Source: Marinilabilia salmonicolor JCM 21150
Lineage (GTDB): Bacteria > Bacteroidota > Bacteroidia > Bacteroidales > Marinilabiliaceae
Direction of reading: 5' to 3'
Length of the DNA stretch: 64,000 nt
Assembly: GCF_000259075.1 (NCBI RefSeq)
Contig: NZ_AJKI01000040.1
Span: 1 to 64,000 of the forward strand
Below the pieces are notes generated by a model. It was given only the letters and a program-made list of their open reading frames with translations, made no database searches and had not been told where the DNA came from. Below, piece after piece: positions 46,296 through 54,128 of this stretch. The position numbers and the translations under genes are program-made. Position 1 is the first letter of the stretch. Each line of letters opens with the position of its first letter.

Positions 46296-47177
46296 ATGTC
46301 ACATACTCATCATCATGTTACCAGTGGACGAGCTTTTGCAATAGGAATCACACTGAATATCGTGTTTGTAGGCGTTGAAGTTTTTTACGGCCTTGTGGCT
46401 AACTCTTCGGCGCTTCTTGCCGATGCGGGGCATAATGCCAGTGATGTATTAGGGCTTTTCTTTGCCTGGGGAGCATTTCGTCTGGCCAACAGGAAACCTA
46501 AGGGGAAATATACCTACGGCTTACAACGCAGTACCATTCTGTCATCAATACTCAATGCGGTACTGCTTTTTATAGCTGTTTTTTTTATCGCAAAAGATGC
46601 CATTGTAAAACTGGATGATCCACAACCGGTGGGAGGAACCAGCGTGATGATTGTGGCAGGTATCGGGGTCGTGATTAATACCATAACGGCTTTACTTTTT
46701 GTGAAAGGTCAGAAGCACGATCTGAATATCAAAGGAGCATTTCTGCACATGGCTGCCGATGCTGCTGTATCAGTGGGCGTTGTTGTTGCCGGGTTGCTCA
46801 TCAATACAACAGGCTATCAGTGGATCGATCCGGTGGTGAGCTTCGTGATTATAGCGGTGGTACTTTACGGTACCTGGGGACTCTTTGTGGATTCCGTAAA
46901 TCTCGCATTGGATGCCGTGCCCAAAAATATCAATATAGCCGAAGTGAGGAATGCCCTTAACAATTGTCCCGGAGTGCAAGACGCGCACGACCTGCATGTG
47001 TGGGCCCTTAGCACCAATCAAACGGCTATTTCGGTGCATTTGGTGGTCCCCGCAGGGGGGAGTGATGATTTCCTGGCCAAAGTTCAGCAAATGCTCGATG
47101 ACCAGTTCAATATTTCGCATGCGACCATTCAGGTGGAAACAAATGTGGATAACGGAATTGAGTGCAATCATGCGTGA
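46296..47177 (+). CDS. cation diffusion facilitator (CzcD-like)
   Basis: A 293-residue CDF transporter that exports Zn2+ or similar ions in exchange for protons. The His-rich start MSHTHHH is typical. The metal site is complete: ADAGHNASD on helix 2 and HMAADAAVS on helix 5. The C-terminal cytoplasmic domain (about 205-290; DLHVWALSTNQTAISVHL) binds metals and dimerises. It is in line with the HMA-type gene upstream, which suggests a two-gene metal efflux operon. Length is normal. Confidence 0.92.
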   Translation: MSHTHHHVTSGRAFAIGITLNIVFVGVEVFYGLVANSSALLADAGHNASDVLGLFFAWGAFRLANRKPKGKYTYGLQRSTILSSILNAVLLFIAVFFIAKDAIVKLDDPQPVGGTSVMIVAGIGVVINTITALLFVKGQKHDLNIKGAFLHMAADAAVSVGVVVAGLLINTTGYQWIDPVVSFVIIAVVLYGTWGLFVDSVNLALDAVPKNINIAEVRNALNNCPGVQDAHDLHVWALSTNQTAISVHLVVPAGGSDDFLAKVQQMLDDQFNISHATIQVETNVDNGIECNHA

Positions 47178-47391
47178 TTTGTGTATGGCAGACGTTTGAA
47201 AGGCAGATGGCAGAAGAGGCGCCTCAAAATTAGTGTCTTTGAAAAAGTGAGTAGCTTGGTAGCAATGGCTATTCACAACATATTGAGAGTTTCTTGAGTA
47301 TTAATTAACCACGATTCAAAAACTTTTTCGGGGAATCACAGTAAAAAGAGAAATATTCCTTTTTATTTTGGAGAAAAATTATTGCCCGGAG

Positions 47392-48534
47392 ATGATTAAA
47401 CAGCCGATACGACCATTTATTTTATTCTTCCTTTTTCTTTTTGTCCCTGTTTTTTCAGGAGCTCAGATTAATAATGAATCCCGGTACTATTACCCGGAGT
47501 TTGAGGAGGAGCGAACGCATCAGCTGTTGCTGCATCTGGCCAACATCAACTTTGTAAAGAACAACGAGTACAAAAACAAGTTTGCCTGGGGACATACACT
47601 TATTGGTTATGGTATTCAGCCAACTTTAATGTATTATGCCGGGGAACACCTGAGGTTGAGGGCTGGGGTATTTTTGCAGCAGTACAGTGGTCTCAATTAT
47701 TACAGTGAAGTTCGTCCGGTCTTGTCTGCTCACCTTAGAGTCAGCCCTTCGTTCGATCTTATTATGGGGTCGCTGAAAGGACATATTCATCATGATGTTA
47801 TAGAACCGCTTTTTGATACTGAACGGCAATACAAACGTCCGGTGGAGAACGGCATTCAGTTCCTAATTGACCGCCCATGGCTCGATATGGATGTGTGGGT
47901 TGACTGGGAGCAGTTTGTACAGGTGGGAGATGATTTTCCGGAGTGGTTTACGGCCGGCGTGAGTGCCACTCTTCAGCCAACCGATACTACCGGACGTTTG
48001 TGGCAACTGAATATTCCGTTGAACATGATGGCAGTGCATCGGGGAGGAGAAGTAAGCAATTATCCCGAACGGGTACAGACATCTATGAATCTTGCAGCCG
48101 GCGTCCTGCTGAACAGAAAATTGGAGGGGACTTTGAAAAATGCCGGTATCTTCGCGTATGCAATGAACTACGGTAACCTGAATGATGCCGGACAATTGGG
48201 TGTCAACAGCGGATATGCATGGTATGGGGGAATTACTGCCAATACCCGGCGAACAAATCTGATGGTTGGCTATTTTTACGGGCACGACTTTGTTGCCCTG
48301 CGAGGAGGGGGGATGTTTCAGTCAGTGTCCCCTATTCGCAACAATGTTTATATTCCCACGCGACAGTTGGTAACCATGAAAATTGGTTACAATCGTGTTT
48401 TCCTGAAGAAAATAAAGTTCTCTTTCCTTTTTGAGGGCTATTACGATATTCCCGATGCCCGTTTTGATTTTGCGCCCGGCATTCAATTGGTGTTTTCACC
48501 AAGTTTCTTTTTGACGGAGGCTGAGTTCTTTTAG
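47392..48534 (+). CDS. outer-membrane barrel-like protein, unknown
   Basis: A 380-residue protein with a signal peptide (IRPFILFFLFLFVPVFSGAQ) and a strand-rich body with many aromatic residues; it ends with LTEAEFF. No family is named. The ATG at 47392 is preferred because a CCGGAG-like site precedes it and the signal peptide begins there; an upstream TTG would add 8 residues. It probably lies in the outer membrane. It stands alone, with an RHS remnant just after its stop. Confidence 0.65.
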   Translation: MIKQPIRPFILFFLFLFVPVFSGAQINNESRYYYPEFEEERTHQLLLHLANINFVKNNEYKNKFAWGHTLIGYGIQPTLMYYAGEHLRLRAGVFLQQYSGLNYYSEVRPVLSAHLRVSPSFDLIMGSLKGHIHHDVIEPLFDTERQYKRPVENGIQFLIDRPWLDMDVWVDWEQFVQVGDDFPEWFTAGVSATLQPTDTTGRLWQLNIPLNMMAVHRGGEVSNYPERVQTSMNLAAGVLLNRKLEGTLKNAGIFAYAMNYGNLNDAGQLGVNSGYAWYGGITANTRRTNLMVGYFYGHDFVALRGGGMFQSVSPIRNNVYIPTRQLVTMKIGYNRVFLKKIKFSFLFEGYYDIPDARFDFAPGIQLVFSPSFFLTEAEFF

Positions 48535-48540
48535 CTGGCA

Positions 48541-48768
48541 TTACTGCATGTTAACGATGCCGTAAGCACTCCCGGTATCAATACCGATATGGAAGATCAG
48601 GGCGCTTACAATCCCAACAATGCAGCATCGTGGAACTAACGATACGATGCCATGGGACGCATCATCAGCAACAGGCGCGACGGCATAGACCGCATAGAGT
48701 ACAACGCCTGCAACAAGTGTCTTGTCATGTATAAAATGCGGTATAAGTTGAAAATGAAAACTAAGTAA
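48541..48768 (+). pseudogene. RHS/YD-repeat remnant
   Basis: One frame reads GAYNPNNAASWN, a TAA, then RYDAMGRIISNRRDGIDRIE and YNACNK to a stop at 48768. The YDAxGR, ISNxRxGI and IxYN motifs are those of RHS/YD-repeat proteins from this phylum. The TAA probably replaces a Tyr codon before RYD. About 70 codons remain of a gene that is normally over 1,000 codons long, and no start is present. Confidence 0.65.
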
Positions 48769-49149
48769 GTCTCCACTTGAAAAGGTAAATGATCAACATC
48801 TTACTGGTCAAAAGCATGTTTTATGTTTGAAGGAGTTTTGCTGGGCAAACGGCGCGGTGGTCCGTCCGCTTTCCGGGCCGGCGGATGGCGGGAAGCCCAA
48901 ATGGGCGACTTTCACAGCCTTGTGTTATGGCCGGAAATTTTGGTTTTCGCGCGGGGATAGGGTTAAGCGGACTAGACCTTTTTGGTTCCGTTTTTGGGGC
49001 AATGCAAAAAAGAACAAATGAACAAACTCATCACCATACCGCCGACAACAACACCATCCCCCCTCCCGTCCGGTCAATCACGAACTCCTTCGGCGTCACT
49101 TGGAATTCCTTTACCTGAGGGGGGAACTGTGAGAATGATTGTGTCGTTT
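48769..49149. other. G+C-rich patch without a convincing gene
   Basis: The bases 48840-48980 are clearly richer in G+C than the flanks (CCGCTTTCCGGGCCGGCGG). Short reading frames cover it on several frames but none has a signal or family match. It may be debris of the RHS locus or of a mobile element. Confidence 0.4.
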
Positions 49150-49668
49150 TTACCACCTTCCTTTAAACCGCCAGTGCTTTCCGGCCCAGTGTTTTCCGGC
49201 ATAGTCGATGCCAATCCTGGGTGAAGTGATGATTTTCGGTTCTTTCTGGTTAATTGAGTTGCTTTCGACCCAAAGCTTTTCTGAGTAGATTAAATCTTCT
49301 CCGTAGAAGGATTTGTCAAGGTTGAGAGCGCGTCCGATGCGTCCCGGTCCTTCGACATCTTTGGTTCCTCTGATTAAAACCGCCTGAGGGTGACCTTCAG
49401 TGCCGGTGGTGAAATTGAGCAGCCAGTACATTCCGTAGATGAGGTAAACATATACCAAACCTCCCTTGTGATACATCACCTCCGTGCGCGGGGTACGTCC
49501 TTTGCTGGCGTGGCATCCCAGATCTTCTTCGCCCCGGTATGCTTCCACTTCTTTGATGGTGAGCCTGAGTTCGTGGCCATCATCAAATCGTCGCACCAGA
49601 ATTTTTCCCAATAGTTCGGGTGCTACTTCCAGTACATCGCGGGAGAAGAAATTGCGGGGTAATCTCAT
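49150..49668 (-). CDS. DNA-3-methyladenine glycosylase (AAG/MPG family)
   Basis: A 172-residue base-excision repair enzyme that removes alkylated purines. The family motifs are present: LGKILVRRF, the catalytic Glu in IKEVEAYRGEEDLGCHA, RTEVMYHKGGLVYVYLIYGM, LNFTTG and GPGRIGRAL. The C-terminus (RIGIDYAGKHWAGKHWRF) is the usual ending. Length is close to the normal ~190. The gene stands alone, between debris and a MITE 5 bases upstream of its start, so its promoter must lie in that element. Confidence 0.92.
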   Translation of the reverse strand: MRLPRNFFSRDVLEVAPELLGKILVRRFDDGHELRLTIKEVEAYRGEEDLGCHASKGRTPRTEVMYHKGGLVYVYLIYGMYWLLNFTTGTEGHPQAVLIRGTKDVEGPGRIGRALNLDKSFYGEDLIYSEKLWVESNSINQKEPKIITSPRIGIDYAGKHWAGKHWRFKGRW

Positions 49669-49672
49669 ATAT

Positions 49673-49949
49673 TAGAGTTTGTCTAAGAAGTTAAGCAAAA
49701 TTTGTTCTTAGTTATATGACTGGTCAGAAAGTGTCAATTGCAAGGCTTGTGACCGCGTGCCGCCTAAAGCTTTAGCGCCGTGCCGTCGGCAAGCCTTTGG
49801 CGACCGATGGGTGGCGCAAGCCGCCAAAAACTGAGTCCCGAAGTAGCTTTTGTAAGGTTTTTTGAACAAAAAACCAACAAAAAGCACAATTGGGATGAGT
49901 ATTTTGGCGGCAAGCGTAACGCAGCAAGTCGTGCTTTATGGACAGACTA
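49673..49949 (+). repeat. MITE-A copy 6, long mosaic form
   Basis: A 277-bp copy from TAGAGTTTGTCTAAGAAGTT to GCTTTATGGACAGACTA. Its ends and AAATTTGTT/GGCAAGCGTAACGCAG parts match copy 3, and it carries the same imperfect hairpin (GTCCCGAAGTAGC ... GGGATGAG) as copy 2, plus a G+C-rich insert (49757-49826). Its end lies 2 bases from copy 7. Confidence 0.85.
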
Positions 49950-49951
49950 AT

Positions 49952-50102
49952 TAGCCTTCATAAACTAAGTGTTTTTCACGTGTTTGATATAGAAAGTTCA
50001 AATTCAAGGGGTGCGAAAAATCTAAACCGCAGAATACTAATGTATTTGAGGATTTAGATTTTGAGCAACAACGCAGAAGTTGGACTTTATAGGCAAACAC
50101 TA
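49952..50102 (+). repeat. MITE-A copy 7, short form
   Basis: A 151-bp copy closely matching copies 4 and 5 in reverse orientation, from TAGCCTTCATAAACTAAG to GGCAAACACTA. It ends one base before the TAA of the guanine deaminase gene. Confidence 0.9.
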
Positions 50103-50103
50103 A

Positions 50104-50574
50104 TTAGTATTCTTGTTTGTCGTCGATTTTTGCCCAATGCTCAAAGGCATGTTTAATGTTTTCCGTCACAATCTGTTGCGTTGGGATGGAACGTTGATCA
50201 ATGGGTTTCTCCAGTTCGTGGTAGATAAATTCATCATCGAATCCAATAGAAGCTGCATCCTTTCTGGTATTGCCAAAGAAGAGTTGGTCTAGTCGTGCCC
50301 AGTAAATGGCACCTAAACACATTGGGCAGGGCTCGCAACTGGCATAAATGGAGCAGCCACTCAGGTCGTGTGTGCTCAGTTTTTTTGTGGCTTTACGAAT
50401 GGCTTCTATTTCTGCATGAGCTGTGGGATCGTGCTTGTCGGTTACTCGGTTGCATCCGGTGGCTATCACTTCGCCGTCTTTCACAATGACAGCAGAGAAG
50501 GGGCCTCCGCCTTTCAGGACGTTCTCCCTGGCCAGGTCGGCAGCCATTTTCATATATTCTTTATGTGCGTTCAT
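50104..50574 (-). CDS. guaD: guanine deaminase
   Basis: The enzyme turns guanine into xanthine in purine salvage. The 156-residue protein equals the length of B. subtilis GuaD and shares its features: zinc ligands H53 in TAHAE, C83 and C86 in CEPCPMC, catalytic E55, the phrase PMCLGAIYWAR, GFDDEFIYHELEKP and a C-terminal Tyr (KQEY). The start at 50574 gives the expected N-terminus; an upstream frame would add 61 unrelated residues. A MITE copy touches its 3' end. Confidence 0.9.
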   Translation of the reverse strand: MNAHKEYMKMAADLARENVLKGGGPFSAVIVKDGEVIATGCNRVTDKHDPTAHAEIEAIRKATKKLSTHDLSGCSIYASCEPCPMCLGAIYWARLDQLFFGNTRKDAASIGFDDEFIYHELEKPIDQRSIPTQQIVTENIKHAFEHWAKIDDKQEY

Positions 50575-50868
50575 GCTTTTTGTTTTATACTTACAAAGAT
50601 GCAGAAATCTTGTGGTTTGAGGAAATTGAGGTGAGTTCAGAGTTTTGTGTTTCGTGTTTTGAGTTTTTGTTGAGGCGTCCTGACATTGGTTGACTTTCCG
50701 TTTCATAAAGCTTTGTTTTGCTGGGTTTTGCTTCAAATGTCTTTTAGGACAAGTCACTTCCGGCTATTTGTCTGTGAGCTGAGAGTCAATAGGGAAGAGC
50801 CTTTTGTTCCCTGCTTCCAGCCCTTTGCTCCATGCCCTAAGCTCGCTTCAAATTTTCTCCCTAAAAGA

Positions 50869-50899
50869 TTGGTGATTAATAAAATTAGCCGTACTTTTG
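50869..50899 (+). promoter_or_regulatory. rplM operon promoter
   Basis: TTG at 50869-50871 and TACTTTTG at 50892-50899 match the Bacteroidota consensus with a 20-base spacer. Confidence 0.7.
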
Positions 50900-50906
50900 C
50901 GGCCGA

Positions 50907-51057
50907 TTATTATCCGTGCTAAACGACACAAGTGATTGTATTGCAGATGATTTGTTGCTGTTGCTGTTTGCCCGACGTCAATGGCAGCAAGAGATACAGC
51001 TATGTGTTGTGTGAATTTATTTTTTAATGTAGGTCTAATTTTCAAAAGAGGAAGACT
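50907..51057 (+). promoter_or_regulatory. long structured leader of rplM
   Basis: About 150 bases lie between the expected transcript start and the GTG of rplM. They include TTGCTGTTG ... CAATGGCAGCAA (50955-50990), which can pair, and an alternative GCTGT/ACAGC pairing. This could be an autoregulatory L13 leader; no motif has been matched. Confidence 0.4.
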
Positions 51058-51513
51058 GTGGATACTTTAAGTTACAAAACAAAATCGGCCTCACAAGCTA
51101 CCATTAACAAAGAGTGGGTTGTAGTAGATGCCACCGATATGGTGCTGGGTCGTTTGGGTACCCGCGTAGCGAAATTGCTTCGTGGAAAATACAAGCCCAA
51201 TTATACGCCTCACCTGGATTGTGGCGATAATGTCATTATTATCAATGCCGACAAGGTGAAGCTTACCGGAAAAAAATGGACCGATCGTGTGTTCTTTTCA
51301 CACAGTGGTTATCCCGGTGGTCAGCGCGAAACAACTCCTGCCGAGATGTTTGCCAAAGACCCCACCAAGCTGGTTCAGCATACCATCAAAGGGATGTTGC
51401 CAAAGAATAAGCTGGGAAACAAGCTGTTCAAAAACCTTTTCGTATATGTAGGTAGCGAGCACAAACATGAGGCCCAGAAACCAAAGGTAATTGATATTAA
51501 TACCATTAAATAA
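51058..51513 (+). CDS. rplM: 50S ribosomal protein L13
   Basis: A 151-residue protein with L13 motifs WVVVDATDMVLGRLGTRVA, GDNVIIINADKVKLTGKKW, FSHSGYPGG and MLPKNKLG. It is one of the early assembly proteins of the 50S subunit. It starts with GTG, preceded by GAGGAAGACT, one of the few good Shine-Dalgarno-like sites here. The rpsI gene follows after 5 bases. Confidence 0.97.
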   Translation: MDTLSYKTKSASQATINKEWVVVDATDMVLGRLGTRVAKLLRGKYKPNYTPHLDCGDNVIIINADKVKLTGKKWTDRVFFSHSGYPGGQRETTPAEMFAKDPTKLVQHTIKGMLPKNKLGNKLFKNLFVYVGSEHKHEAQKPKVIDINTIK

Positions 51514-51518
51514 GCAGT

Positions 51519-51905
51519 ATGGAAGTGATTAATGCAATTGGACGAAGGAAAGAGGCCATTGCCCGTATCTATGTAAGTGAGGGAAAAGGTCAGATTACCG
51601 TCAACAAAAGAGACTTGGCTCAGTATTTCCCCACCCCCACACTTCAGTATATCGTTAAGCAACCATTGAATACCATCAATGTTGCCGGTGAATACGATAT
51701 CAAAGTGACGCTCACAGGTGGTGGTATCAAAGGACAAGCTGAAGCTACCCGCCTGGCTATTGCCAGAGCACTCGTAAAAATCAACGAAGAAAACAAACCT
51801 GCTTTGCGTGCAGAAGGTTTTCTTACCCGCGACTCCCGTGTTGTGGAACGTAAGAAGCCCGGTCAGCCAAAAGCAAGGAAACAATTCCAGTTTAGCAAGC
51901 GTTAA
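51519..51905 (+). CDS. rpsI: 30S ribosomal protein S9
   Basis: A 128-residue protein with the S9 signature: AIGRRKEAIARIY at the start, TGGGIKGQAEATRLAIARAL in the middle (20 residues) and the basic end RKQFQFSKR, which reaches to the P-site tRNA. It follows rplM after 5 bases. A small hairpin (GTTTAG-TAT-CTAAAC, 51920-51934) lies in the 100-base gap before rpsB. Confidence 0.97.
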   Translation: MEVINAIGRRKEAIARIYVSEGKGQITVNKRDLAQYFPTPTLQYIVKQPLNTINVAGEYDIKVTLTGGGIKGQAEATRLAIARALVKINEENKPALRAEGFLTRDSRVVERKKPGQPKARKQFQFSKR

Positions 51906-52005
51906 TAATCGTCTGGTACGTTTAGTATCTAAACTGTTAAGATTCCGCGTAAAGGACTACTTGATGGTTGCTTTAAACAGAATGTAAACGAAAAAAACAA
52001 AGAAA

Positions 52006-52854
52006 ATGCCCAGAACTAATTTTGATCAATTATTAGAGGCCGGAGTACATTTCGGTCACCTCAAAAGAAAGTGGAACCCCGCTATGGCTCCTTATGTATT
52101 CATGGAGCGTAACGGAATCCACATTATAGACCTGCACAAAACAGCTGCTAAAATTGAAGAAGCTGCTGATGCTTTAAAACAAATCGCCAAGTCGGGCCGC
52201 AAAATTCTTTTCGTTGCTACCAAAAAGCAGGCAAAAGATATTATTGCTGATAAAGTTGGCGCAATCAATATGCCTTATGTTACCGAGCGTTGGTCGGGTG
52301 GTATGCTTACCAACTTCCCAACTGTGCGTAAGGCCGTTAAAAAAATGGGTTCTATCGATAAACTGATGGGCGACGATGCCTGGAACCGTCTCTCCAAGCG
52401 TGAGAAGTTGCAGATTACCCGTCAGCGTGCCAAACTGGAAAAAACTTTGGGTTCTATCAAAGATTTGAATCGTCTTCCTGCTGCTATGTTCGTGGTAGAT
52501 GTGATGAAAGAACACATCGCCGTGAGAGAGGCCCAAAAGTTGAATATCCCTGTTTTTGGTATGGTTGATACCAACTCAGATCCCAATAAAGTGGACTTTG
52601 TAATTCCTGCCAACGATGATGCTTCCAATTCTATCGAGCTGATCCTGGACATTATGACTCAGGCCATCAAAGAAGGTTTGGCTGAGCGCAAGGCTGAGAA
52701 AGATAAAGAGCCTCAGGGTGACAAAAAAGGTGGTAACAAAGGTGAAGGTCGCAAAACACGTGCCCGCAAAGAGGACACTGCTGACAAACAACCGGTTGCC
52801 TCTTCCTCTGACGAAGCGAAAACTTCTGACGAAGAAACCAAAAAAGAAGAGTAG
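52006..52854 (+). CDS. rpsB: 30S ribosomal protein S2
   Basis: A 282-residue S2 protein with the motifs HFGHLKRKWNP, FVATKKQAKDII, RWSGGMLTNF and DTNSDPNKVDFVIPANDDA. The last about 55 residues form a long Lys/Glu/Asp-rich tail (DKEPQGDKKGGNKGEGRK and following) that is longer than in many bacteria but common in this phylum. The tsf gene follows after 64 bases, the standard order. Confidence 0.96.
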   Translation: MPRTNFDQLLEAGVHFGHLKRKWNPAMAPYVFMERNGIHIIDLHKTAAKIEEAADALKQIAKSGRKILFVATKKQAKDIIADKVGAINMPYVTERWSGGMLTNFPTVRKAVKKMGSIDKLMGDDAWNRLSKREKLQITRQRAKLEKTLGSIKDLNRLPAAMFVVDVMKEHIAVREAQKLNIPVFGMVDTNSDPNKVDFVIPANDDASNSIELILDIMTQAIKEGLAERKAEKDKEPQGDKKGGNKGEGRKTRARKEDTADKQPVASSSDEAKTSDEETKKEE

Positions 52855-52918
52855 TATTGTTTGAGGGGTTCGTTTTTTAGCGAACCCACTCTTATTAATA
52901 ACCTTTAAACTATATATC

Positions 52919-53746
52919 ATGGCTATTACTGCTGCTGATGTAAGCAAACTCAGACAAATGACCGGCGCCGGTATGATGGACTGCAAAAAAGCCCTTCAGG
53001 AAGCCGACGGCGATTTCGATAAAGCTGTTGAAGGAATTCGTAAAAAAGGCATGGCTGTTGCCAATAAGCGTGCCGACCGTGAGGCTACTGAAGGTGTAGT
53101 GCTTTCAAAAGTTACCGATGATGCCAAAAAAGGTGCTTTGGTTGTTTTGAATTGCGAAACCGACTTTGTGGCTAAAAACGAAAGCTTCGTAGCTCTTGCT
53201 CAGTCTATTCTTGATCTCGGACTTAGTCAGGGAGCCAAAACGCTTGCTGAACTGAACGAGCTGGAATTGGATGGAGTTGCTGTTAAAGATGTGATTACCG
53301 AGCAAATCGGTGTGATTGGGGAGAAACTGGAATTGGCTGCGTTCAACGTGGTTGATGCTGAAAAAGTGGTTGCCTATATTCACCCCGGAAATAAACTTGC
53401 TACTCTCGTTGGTTTTAATAAAGCTGATGTGGAAGAGCAAATGGGTAGGGATGTGGCTATGCAGGTTGCTGCTATGGCTCCCGTTGCTGTGGATAAAGAT
53501 TCTGTTCCACAGGATGTAATCGAGAAAGAACTGGAGATTGGTAAAGAAATGGCCCGCAACGAAGGAAAACCCGAAGCTATGCTCGACAAAATTGCTCAGG
53601 GACGTTTGGGGAAATTCTTCAAAGAAAGCACTCTGTTGCAGCAGGCTTTTGTGAAAGACAACAAGATGTCTATTGAGCAATACCTGAAAGGTGCTGACAA
53701 AGAGTTGACTGTTACCGCTTTTGAGCGTTACTCTTTGAGCAACTAA
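52919..53746 (+). CDS. tsf: elongation factor Ts
   Basis: EF-Ts reloads EF-Tu with GTP by GDP exchange. The 275-residue protein has the N-terminal UBA-like domain (VSKLRQMTGAGMMDCKKALQ), the TDFVAKNE motif and a C-terminal part with EGKPEAMLDKIAQGRLGKFF. Length is normal. It follows rpsB and ends with a strong terminator; the pyrH gene lies further on with its own promoter. Confidence 0.96.
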   Translation: MAITAADVSKLRQMTGAGMMDCKKALQEADGDFDKAVEGIRKKGMAVANKRADREATEGVVLSKVTDDAKKGALVVLNCETDFVAKNESFVALAQSILDLGLSQGAKTLAELNELELDGVAVKDVITEQIGVIGEKLELAAFNVVDAEKVVAYIHPGNKLATLVGFNKADVEEQMGRDVAMQVAAMAPVAVDKDSVPQDVIEKELEIGKEMARNEGKPEAMLDKIAQGRLGKFFKESTLLQQAFVKDNKMSIEQYLKGADKELTVTAFERYSLSN

Positions 53747-53778
53747 TTCATTGCTGATAATTTTTCGCAATATATTGG

Positions 53779-53811
53779 AAGCCCGGTCATTTAATTGATC
53801 GGGCTTTTTTT
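53779..53811 (+). terminator. tsf terminator
   Basis: AAGCCCGGTCA pairs with TGATCGGGCTT over a 6-base loop and is followed by a T-run. Confidence 0.88.
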
Positions 53812-53865
53812 AGTTTTAGATGTTTTATGCTTCAACCTTTTGTGGTGGTGATTTTTTTATGCGGT

Positions 53866-53893
53866 CATTGCGAGGGCTGTGCCCGAAGCAATC
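53866..53893. repeat. REP-G hairpin
   Basis: ATTGCGAGGGC-TGT-GCCCGAAGCAAT forms a near-perfect hairpin, in the same family as 12258-12285. The rest of 53812-54096 shows no gene; a reading frame there has no family match. Confidence 0.65.
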
Positions 53894-54096
53894 TCAATTT
53901 TCTATAAATCCTTGTCATTTGGATTTATGCCTTCTCTCTATTTTTTCTTCTTACGGAAGCCCGTTTTTATCTTTTTCTCTCTGACTATGGCAGCATTCAT
54001 ATCAAAGGTTGATAGGAATTTGGGCTCACTTTTTCCTGGCCAACCTTCTTCCCCAAAGACTATTGGCCAAAAAATGAAAACCCCTGAATTTATTTG

Positions 54097-54104
54097 TATT
54101 TTTG
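54097..54104 (+). promoter_or_regulatory. TAnnTTTG box of pyrH
   Basis: TATTTTTG matches the -7 consensus and lies 24 bases before the pyrH start. A -33 TTG at the right distance was not found. Confidence 0.5.
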
Positions 54105-54128
54105 TGTCCGGAAAACAAACAAACCATT

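Noticed and set aside
48769-49149. Small overlapping frames as a real gene
   Set aside because: Three frames overlap with none showing conserved patterns; base composition suggests debris.
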